Assembly: GCA_007121115.1 (NCBI GenBank) | Contig: SKMI01000045.1 | Location: 1 to 6,854 of the forward strand | DNA: 6,854 nucleotides | From: Paracoccaceae bacterium | GTDB taxonomy: Bacteria; Pseudomonadota; Alphaproteobacteria; Rhodobacterales; Rhodobacteraceae | Direction: 5' to 3' | Shown: positions 1 to 6,854 of the stretch, piece by piece | Position numbering within the stretch: position 1 is the stretch's first letter | How the letters are laid out: each line of letters opens with the position of its first letter | The notes under the pieces: model-generated | The model's database searches: none | Told to the model about the DNA's origin: nothing | The model's input: the letters and a program-made list of their open reading frames with translations, nothing else | Program-made: the position numbers and the translations under genes

Positions 1-3000
1 AGTTCCAGCGCCGCGCCCTCGGCCTCGGCCATGGCCTGAGCGGCCTGCATCAGCCACGCGGCCTCCTGCGGTGACAACTGGTCCGGGCGGGGCATGGCTT
101 CGGCAAGCCGGGCGGACAGGGCGGCGCGGTCGATGCCCTCGGTGCGCGCCTCGGCCGCCAGCGCCAGCACGCCGGCAGCATCGCGCAGCGCGGTGCCGTA
201 GTCATCGCGCCACCCGTCCGGCGGGTCGGCCTGCAGGAGCGTCGAGGCCTGCCGGAACATCGCATCCGCGCGGCGCGGGTCACCATAGGCCGCCAGCGCC
301 GCGCCCATCTGCGCCGCGGCCAGCGGCGTGTCGAAGGCCTCGGCCCGCGTGTCGGCGTAGTAGCGCAGATCGCCGACTGCCGCCTCGCCCGCCCGCGCCA
401 GCACCAGCATGGCGTAGGCATAGGGCGCGCCGCTCCGGCCGCGCAACTCGCCCGCGTAATTCACGCTGTTGCGCAGGTTGTCGAGCGCCATGCGCAAAGC
501 GGTCTGCGGCACGGCGTGACCCTCGGCCCGCGCACGCCACAGGAAATCGGTGACATAGGCGTTGAGCCAGATATCGCCCCAGCCGGGGGACCAGAGGCCG
601 AAGCTGCCCTCGGAAGTCTGGTTGGTCAGCACGGTGTCGATGGCGGCGCGGATGCGCTCTGCACGCGCCTCGGCATCGCCCAGACCCAGGGCACCCGCAA
701 CGTCACCCGCCATGAGCAATGGCAGGGTGGCCGAGACCACCTGCTCGGTGCAGCCCCATGGATACCCGCCCAGCCGCAGCATCATCCCCGGCAGGTCCAG
801 CGCCGCCCCTGCCCCCGCCACCAGCGTCGCCCGCGCCGTGCCTGGCACCAGCCCGTCCAGCGCCGCCGCGTCGAAGGTGAACACCTGCCCCGGGTCCAGC
901 GTGAACTGCGAGGCGCGCGCGATCTCCGGGTCGTTGCGCTCCACCCGTAGCGCGTGGGTGTGTTCAAGCACCTGCCCGTCTGGCAGCGTGAGGGCCAGCG
1001 CGATCTCATGCACGCCCTCCACCGTGGGCGCCAGCGGCACCTCAAGCACCGCGCGCCCGCTGTCCTGCAGCGTCACCGTGGCGGGCACCTCGCCCAGCCC
1101 GTGGCCGGTCAGCACCAGCGCCATCTCGCCCGAGGGGCCGCTGGCGTGGGTGAGTTCCAGCAGCAGCCGCGCGCGGTCGCCCGGCGCCAGGAAGCGCGGC
1201 GCGGTGATCTGCGCCACCACCGGGTCGGCCACCACCACATCGCCCGCAGCCTGCCCCACGCCCCGGTCGGACCAGGCCACCGCCATCACCCGCACCGTGC
1301 CGTTGAACGCGGGGAGGTCGAAGCTGACCTCGGCCCGCCCGTCCACCAGTTCCACCGGGCCGGAGAAGAAGGCCACCAGCTCCTCGGTCGGTGGGGGCGC
1401 GCTGCGGTCGATCCGCGCGGCATCGCCACCCGAACGGACCTGCCCCATTCCGCCCTGCGAGGCATCGATCAGGCGGCCATAGATGTCGCGCAGCGCCACG
1501 CCCAGTTGCCGCTGGCCCAGGAAATGCGCCGTGGGGTCCGGCGCCTCGAAGCGGGTAAGGTTCAGGATGCCCAGATCCACCGCCGCCACCGTCGCCCAGA
1601 CCGGGCCTTCGGCGTCGCTCTCCAACGTGACGGTCAGTTGCCCACGCGGCGCGGCCTCGGTCGGCAGGTCCAGCGCCAGCGCCAGCGCCCGGTCGGCGGG
1701 GTCGACGCTTGCGTGCGCCAGCCCCAGTGCGCGGGCGGGCAGGTGCTCGGAGACGCCTTCGCCCGGCCTCACCAGCGTGGCGGTGACATAGGCGCCCGCG
1801 CCCCAGTCATCGGTCACGGGCAGGTCCAGCACGGTCTCCCCGGGCCCCACCGGGACAAGCTGCATGTCCACCACCCGGTCGCTGAGCACGCTGACCAGCG
1901 CCATGCCTTCGGAGCGCGGGACCAGCCGCAGGCGCGCCAGGTCCCCCGGCGCGTAATCGGCCCGGTCCAGCCCCATTTCCAGCATGTCCGGCGTGTCGCG
2001 AGTGCTGGCGGCGGCATACCACCCGGCGGTGAAGGGGACGGAGGCTTCTGCGCCCGCCACCTCGGCCCGCAACTCATATCGCCCCCAGTCCACCGGCGCG
2101 GTGATGCGCACCGGCGCGCCTGCGGCGGTGGCAGTGCCTTCGGCGACGCGGGTGCGGGTGGTCACCGGCTCCCAGTTCCAGGCGCCATGCAGGTTGAACC
2201 ACTGGAAGCGGGTCTCCACCCGCTCCACCCGCCAGTCGATTGCGGTGGTCAGCACGCGGCCCTCGGGGTCGAGCGCGATCAGGTCGAACGCGGCCTCGCC
2301 ACCTTCGGCCAGCATCCCGTCGAAACCGGGGCGGATGCCCGGCACCGGGCCGTCCGTGCGCACAGGATGCGACAGCGTCCGCTCCACCGGCCGCCCCGAG
2401 GTGTCGCGCAGCGCCACGGCCAGGTCCAGCGTCATGGGGCGGTTCAGCGGGCGCAGGTCGGCGACCGGCAACGGGGCGCGCAACGCGCCCGCGTCATCGG
2501 TCACCAGCATGTCGTCGAAGAAGGCGCGCTGGGTGTCGGCCTGGGCGTCATGGCGGCCGAAACGCCAGCCCTCCCAGCCCGCCAGCCGGTCGGTGCCGCG
2601 CAGGCTGGCCGAGCCTTCGAGCGCCAGCCCCGCCGCCGGGGCGCCGAAGAGGTAGCGCGCCGAGAGGTGCAGGTCCGGTGGGTCCGCCAGGTCGATGGTT
2701 TCGCCTTCGGCCAAGCCTTCCAGCATCGGGTCGAAGTCGATCCGCTCGGGCAGGAAATCCTCGACCAGCAGCGTGCTGCCCGCCAGCGGGGGCGCGTCCG
2801 TATCGGCCAGGATATCCAGCCGCCAGACCCCGCGCGGCACGCCGGGCCCGAGGTCGAAGCCGAACACATGCCCGCCCGCTGCCTGCGCGATTGCCAGGCT
2901 GCGGGCGTATTCCACGCCGTCCGGGCGCATCAGACGCGCGGTCAGCGGCAGGTCGGGGAGGGCGCGGGCGTCGCCGTCGCGGGCCAGCGCATTGGCGTGG

Positions 3001-4826
3001 ATCGTCTCGCCCGCGCGATAGGCGCCCCGGTCGGTGGTCAGGAACACATCCACCGGGCCGGGCGCGGTGCGGCCCGCCACACCCCGGTCGGTCAGGTCGA
3101 ACTCAGGTCCCGCAAGCGACAGCACCGCCATGTCGTCATCGCCATGGCGGACCTGCACCAGCGCGGGCGCCGAAGCCCCTGCGCCGCGCGTGAGCCCGGC
3201 GGCGAAATGCGCGTGGCCCATGGCATCGGTGCTGGCGGTGCCCAGCACGCGGTTCGACTGCGCCACCAGAGTCACCTCGGCCCCCGCGACCGGCTGCGCG
3301 TCCCCCAGCCCCTGCACCACCACGTTCAGCCCGTCATTGCCCCAAAGCGTGGAGAGGCCAAGGTCCGAGACCATGAACCATTGCGTCGCGGGCGGGTGGT
3401 CCCACGGGTCCTGCCCCGGGACGGCGGCGCGCAGCACATAGGCGCCGGGGTCCAGCGCGCCCAGCCCTTCGAGCGGCAGGCGCGTGGTCACGGCCCGGTT
3501 CAGCTCCTGCCCGACCTCCGCCGCGCCGGTCCACAAAGGCTCGGCGAAGCGGTCGGCGAAATCATCGATCCGCCAGTGGCTCATGGGTTCGCCGAACATG
3601 GTCTCGCGGATGGTGCCCGCCAGATTGCGGTCGCTCACCTGCCACAGGGTCAGGTCCAGTGCCTCGGTGTTCACCGTCTCCACCGGCAGGGCGCGCGGCC
3701 CGGCGGCGGGGAGAACATAGCCGCGCCCAGGAAAACGGACCAGCGGCGCGCGATCGCGGACGTAGAGTTGAAGCTCCACGGGGCGGCGCAGCACTTCGTC
3801 CGTGACGGCGGGCAGCCCCGCGCGCAGGGTCAGATTGTAGCGGGTGGCATGTGTCAGGCCGGTGATGCAAATCTCAGGGCCCTCGGCCTCGACCGCGTGG
3901 CCGGTGCCGGTGATCTGCACGAAGGGGGTGATGTCGCCGGGTGCCAGATCCTCGCTGAACACCGCGCAGATGCGCGGGGTGGCGGCGTCCGATTCGACCC
4001 GGTGATCGGTCATGCGGAAGCCGAACGCGTCCTCCAGCCGGTCGCGCTCCTCGCCCGCCACGCCGGGGACATGCGCCTCGGCGAGCCGCACGGCGCCCAG
4101 CGCGTCGCGCCCGCGCCGGTCGCGTTCCAGCGCGCGGGCCATGACCAGCGCGGCGTCGGCGCCCTGCCTCTCGCCATCCGCGCGCAGATAGGCGTTGATC
4201 GCTGCCGCCAGCGCGCGCCGGGTCAGGGCGGATTGCTCGGCGAAGCGGTCGGAGCGGCGCGTGTCCAGAAGTTGCGCGTAGTCCAGCCACGCCCCGCCGC
4301 TCTGCGCGACACTGGTCGCAGCGCCCAGCCGGTCCAGCGCCGTCTGCACATCGCCCGCGCGCAGCGCCGCGTTGGCGCCGCCGCGCAGGGTGTCCGCGTC
4401 CTGCCCGTCGGCGCTGTGGGCCAGGCCCAGCCCCTGCGCCCGCTCCCGCGCGGCAGCGAAATCCACGGGCGAAAGGAAATCCAGCCGGTCGCGTGCCGCC
4501 TCGGCGCGGACCATGGCGCCCGGCGGGGTCTCGGTGATCAGACCCGAGATCGCGCCCTCGAATCCCAATGCCTCGCCCAGCGTATGCTTCGGAAAACACG
4601 CGCCGTTGCGGGTGTTGAAGGTGAAACCCGTACATTGCGGCTGGCTCAGGCAGGCGGTGTGGCAGGCCTCGAGCGTGGTGTTGAAGACCGGCAGCATGTC
4701 GCCGCCGGGGAAATCGACGTCGCGCTCGGTGGCGATGGTGCGCTCCGGCAGGGGCGCGTCCTGCGCGAGAGCCTGCGAAAACGCCAGCGGCGTGGCGATC
4801 AGGGCGGCAAGAACTGCAATGCGCAT
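1..4826 (-). CDS. Bacterial alpha-2-macroglobulin family protein with N-terminal PAN-like domain; C-terminus cut by window edge
   Basis: The frame is open for 1608 codons from ATG at 4826-4824 to the left edge; I checked it codon by codon and found no stop or frameshift. Residues 1-21 are a signal peptide (cleavage after ALA). Residues 45-95 form a PAN/Apple-like module with C55, C59, C65 and C77. Residues about 105-268 look alpha-helical and TPR-like. MG domains follow, with TDRGAYRAGET near 598-608, EDFLPERI at 689-696 and LDRADYAPGD at 953-962. The conserved A2M segment FSGPVELVDG starts at 1154 and continues into DLPAFNG and MAVAWS. The thioester motif is GYPWGCTEQ, with C1359 and Q1362, followed by WLNAYVTDFL at 1420-1429 in the thioester domain. 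Family knowledge: these periplasmic proteins trap proteases that cut their bait region and bind them through the thioester. There is no lipobox Cys, so the protein is probably soluble rather than lipid-anchored. It is longer upstream of the thioester than E. coli YfhM. The family call is very sure; in vivo role is inferred. Confidence 0.96.
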   Translation of the reverse strand, partial: MRIAVLAALIATPLAFSQALAQDAPLPERTIATERDVDFPGGDMLPVFNTTLEACHTACLSQPQCTGFTFNTRNGACFPKHTLGEALGFEGAISGLITETPPGAMVRAEAARDRLDFLSPVDFAAARERAQGLGLAHSADGQDADTLRGGANAALRAGDVQTALDRLGAATSVAQSGGAWLDYAQLLDTRRSDRFAEQSALTRRALAAAINAYLRADGERQGADAALVMARALERDRRGRDALGAVRLAEAHVPGVAGEERDRLEDAFGFRMTDHRVESDAATPRICAVFSEDLAPGDITPFVQITGTGHAVEAEGPEICITGLTHATRYNLTLRAGLPAVTDEVLRRPVELQLYVRDRAPLVRFPGRGYVLPAAGPRALPVETVNTEALDLTLWQVSDRNLAGTIRETMFGEPMSHWRIDDFADRFAEPLWTGAAEVGQELNRAVTTRLPLEGLGALDPGAYVLRAAVPGQDPWDHPPATQWFMVSDLGLSTLWGNDGLNVVVQGLGDAQPVAGAEVTLVAQSNRVLGTASTDAMGHAHFAAGLTRGAGASAPALVQVRHGDDDMAVLSLAGPEFDLTDRGVAGRTAPGPVDVFLTTDRGAYRAGETIHANALARDGDARALPDLPLTARLMRPDGVEYARSLAIAQAAGGHVFGFDLGPGVPRGVWRLDILADTDAPPLAGSTLLVEDFLPERIDFDPMLEGLAEGETIDLADPPDLHLSARYLFGAPAAGLALEGSASLRGTDRLAGWEGWRFGRHDAQADTQRAFFDDMLVTDDAGALRAPLPVADLRPLNRPMTLDLAVALRDTSGRPVERTLSHPVRTDGPVPGIRPGFDGMLAEGGEAAFDLIALDPEGRVLTTAIDWRVERVETRFQWFNLHGAWNWEPVTTRTRVAEGTATAAGAPVRITAPVDWGRYELRAEVAGAEASVPFTAGWYAAASTRDTPDMLEMGLDRADYAPGDLARLRLVPRSEGMALVSVLSDRVVDMQLVPVGPGETVLDLPVTDDWGAGAYVTATLVRPGEGVSEHLPARALGLAHASVDPADRALALALDLPTEAAPRGQLTVTLESDAEGPVWATVAAVDLGILNLTRFEAPDPTAHFLGQRQLGVALRDIYGRLIDASQGGMGQVRSGGDAARIDRSAPPPTEELVAFFSGPVELVDGRAEVSFDLPAFNGTVRVMAVAWSDRGVGQAAGDVVVADPVVAQITAPRFLAPGDRARLLLELTHASGPSGEMALVLTGHGLGEVPATVTLQDSGRAVLEVPLAPTVEGVHEIALALTLPDGQVLEHTHALRVERNDPEIARASQFTLDPGQVFTFDAAALDGLVPGTARATLVAGAGAALDLPGMMLRLGGYPWGCTEQVVSATLPLLMAGDVAGALGLGDAEARAERIRAAIDTVLTNQTSEGSFGLWSPGWGDIWLNAYVTDFLWRARAEGHAVPQTALRMALDNLRNSVNYAGELRGRSGAPYAYAMLVLARAGEAAVGDLRYYADTRAEAFDTPLAAAQMGAALAAYGDPRRADAMFRQASTLLQADPPDGWRDDYGTALRDAAGVLALAAEARTEGIDRAALSARLAEAMPRPDQLSPQEAAWLMQAAQAMAEAEGAALE
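741..752 (-). other. Thioester motif CTEQ of the A2M protein
   Basis: Reading the minus strand, TGC ACC GAG CAG encodes C1359-T-E-Q1362 in the context GYPWGCTEQVV. In A2M and complement proteins the Cys and Gln side chains join as an internal thioester that captures an attacking protease. Both residues are present, so this is predicted to be a thioester-active type and not one of the bacterial paralogues that lack CxEQ, such as YfaS. Confidence 0.9.
1374..1460 (-). other. Candidate bait region of the A2M protein
   Basis: Residues about 1123-1151 are a Gly/Ser/Ala/Pro-rich stretch between YGRLID and FFSGPVE. It contains R1131, R1138, R1141 and a PPP run (1144-1146), so it is likely exposed and cleavable. 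It lies roughly 230 residues before the thioester Cys, the relative place of the bait loop in enterobacterial A2M. The assignment rests on position and composition only, because bait sequences are not conserved. Confidence 0.45.
4542..4694 (-). other. PAN/Apple-like domain within the A2M protein
   Basis: Residues about 45-95 carry four cysteines spaced C-x3-C-x5-C-x11-C (C55, C59, C65, C77). Between them lie the segments LEACHTACLSQPQCTGFTFN and CFPK. This pattern, with a C-x-G-F-T-F core, is typical of PAN modules, which form disulphide-stabilised folds that bind proteins or carbohydrates. Two disulphides are expected. The boundaries are approximate and the ligand is unknown. Confidence 0.75.
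4764..4826 (-). other. Sec signal peptide of the A2M protein
   Basis: The first 21 codons encode a start Met, an Arg at position 2, a hydrophobic core (IAVLAALIATPLAF) and a small-x-small site, A19-L20-A21, before Q22. This fits signal peptidase I cleavage. No Cys occurs near the cleavage site, so a lipoprotein (signal peptidase II) reading is not supported, unlike the lipid-anchored YfhM of E. coli. It directs the protein to the periplasm. Confidence 0.85.
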
Positions 4827-4830
4827 GACA

Positions 4831-4836
4831 TCCTCC
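4831..4836 (-). promoter_or_regulatory. Shine-Dalgarno site of the A2M gene
   Basis: On the minus strand the sequence GGAGGA precedes the ATG by four bases (GGAGG by five). It is a near-perfect match to the 16S rRNA anti-SD and fixes the A2M start at 4826. Four of its bases (GGAG) also form the end of an inverted repeat. Confidence 0.85.
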
Positions 4837-4894
4837 GGGGAGCGGGGCCGGACAGCGGGCCGCGCGGCGCTGTGGTGCGGATGCGACCCCGGAG
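4833..4894 (-). repeat. Inverted repeat in the A2M leader that overlaps the Shine-Dalgarno
   Basis: CTCCGGGG at 4833-4840 and CCCCGGAG at 4887-4894 are perfect 8-base inverted copies. In the A2M mRNA the distal arm can pair with the arm that ends in GGAG of the ribosome binding site. Inside the 46-base loop is a second inverted pair, ACAGCG (4852-4857) and CGCTGT (4868-4873), able to form a 6-bp hairpin with a 10-base loop. Together they could fold into a two-part structure that hides the ribosome binding site. There is no U-run, so it is not a terminator. GC-rich DNA yields such pairs by chance, so function is uncertain. Confidence 0.4.
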
Positions 4895-4924
4895 TGCCCC
4901 CGAAGATGCGCGCCGACACGGGCG

Positions 4925-4954
4925 ATTAAAGCGCCATTCATCCTTGCCGGTCAA
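4925..4954 (-). promoter_or_regulatory. Putative sigma70-type promoter for the A2M gene
   Basis: On the minus strand a -35 box TTGACC (4954-4949, 5 of 6 to TTGACA) and a -10 box TTTAAT (4930-4925, 5 of 6 to TATAAT) are separated by 18 bases. In such GC-rich DNA, two close matches at proper spacing stand out. Transcription would begin near 4918 and leave a leader of about 90 bases before the A2M ATG. No start site has been mapped, so this is a sequence prediction. Confidence 0.55.
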
Positions 4955-4972
4955 TATCCGCGTGACCGGGAC

Positions 4973-4992
4973 GCCCCGGTGCCAGCCGGGGC
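4973..4992 (+). repeat. 7-bp hairpin in the kinase leader
   Basis: GCCCCGG (4973-4979) and CCGGGGC (4986-4992) are perfect inverted copies around the 6-base loop TGCCAG. The stem ends 10 bases before the kinase ATG at 5003, so it occupies the place where an SD would normally be. It has no T-run and is not a terminator. It could be a protein-binding palindrome, an mRNA hairpin near the start codon, or chance in GC-rich DNA. Confidence 0.4.
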
Positions 4993-5002
4993 CCGTGCCG
5001 AA

Positions 5003-6854
<1,852 letters not shown>

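Larger units (their letters stand above)
4827..5002. other. Divergent intergenic spacer
   Basis: These 176 bases separate the two gene starts. The segment around 4925-4957 is the most AT-rich part and holds the A2M promoter. I see no convincing plus-strand promoter: TTGCCG at 4944 has no acceptable -10 box 16-18 bases downstream, and CAATAT at 4952 has no -35 partner. The A2M side is well supplied with signals, the kinase side is not. No small ORF with an SD and no RNA gene were seen. Confidence 0.8.

Noticed and set aside
562..1482. Plus-strand Ser/Arg/Pro-rich open frames inside the A2M gene (also 71-553, 1984-2655, 2240-3193)
   Set aside because: They are low-complexity translations of high-GC DNA, opposite the conserved thioester and MG coding sequence, with no motifs.
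3874..4941. A 355-codon minus-strand open frame overlapping the A2M start
   Set aside because: It is in a different frame from the A2M, starts inside the promoter region, and reads as Arg/Ala/Gly-rich low-complexity sequence without motifs. The A2M frame has the SD, signal peptide and domains.
4944..4972. TTGCCG considered as the -35 box of a kinase promoter
   Set aside because: The bases 16-18 downstream (CCGGGAC region) bear no likeness to a -10 box.
4973..4992. Hairpin considered as a Rho-independent terminator
   Set aside because: No T-run follows on either strand, and both flanking genes start, not end, at the spacer.

Overview
This window looks like chromosomal DNA from a GC-rich alphaproteobacterium, most plausibly a member of the Rhodobacteraceae. 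The reasons are the very GC-rich composition with third positions almost all G or C, an alpha-2-macroglobulin that carries an N-terminal PAN/Apple module, and a soluble PAS hybrid histidine kinase whose N-terminal helix resembles kinases of that family. The taxonomic call comes from gene style, not from a marker gene.

Layout. Two large genes point away from each other, and both run off the window. On the minus strand, positions 4826 down to 1 encode 1608 codons of a secreted bacterial alpha-2-macroglobulin (A2M). It has a signal peptide, a four-cysteine PAN-like module, an alpha-helical region, a chain of macroglobulin (MG) domains, a candidate bait loop and an intact CTEQ thioester motif. 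Its C-terminal end lies beyond base 1. On the plus strand, positions 5003 to 6854 encode 617 codons of a cytosolic hybrid sensor kinase: coiled coil, PAS, HisKA, HATPase and a receiver-like domain. That receiver has lost its phospho-acceptor Asp and most of its acidic pocket. A Pro/Ala-rich linker follows and runs off the right edge, so a second, functional receiver may lie outside.

The 176-base divergent spacer (4827-5002) holds a good sigma70-like promoter for the A2M gene, a strong Shine-Dalgarno (SD) sequence for it, an inverted repeat that could pair with that SD, and a 7-bp hairpin just before the kinase start. No clear promoter or SD was found for the kinase.

How they may work together. 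The A2M is expected to sit in the periplasm and trap proteases that breach the outer membrane, usually alongside penicillin-binding protein PBP1C, whose gene often lies next to it. The kinase is a soluble signalling protein. Nothing in the sequence proves that it controls the A2M; the shared spacer only makes that testable. No tRNA, rRNA, mobile element, CRISPR array or phage feature was seen. The points most worth a second look are the extended N-terminal architecture and cysteine arithmetic of the A2M, the dead receiver of the kinase, and the SD-pairing repeat.
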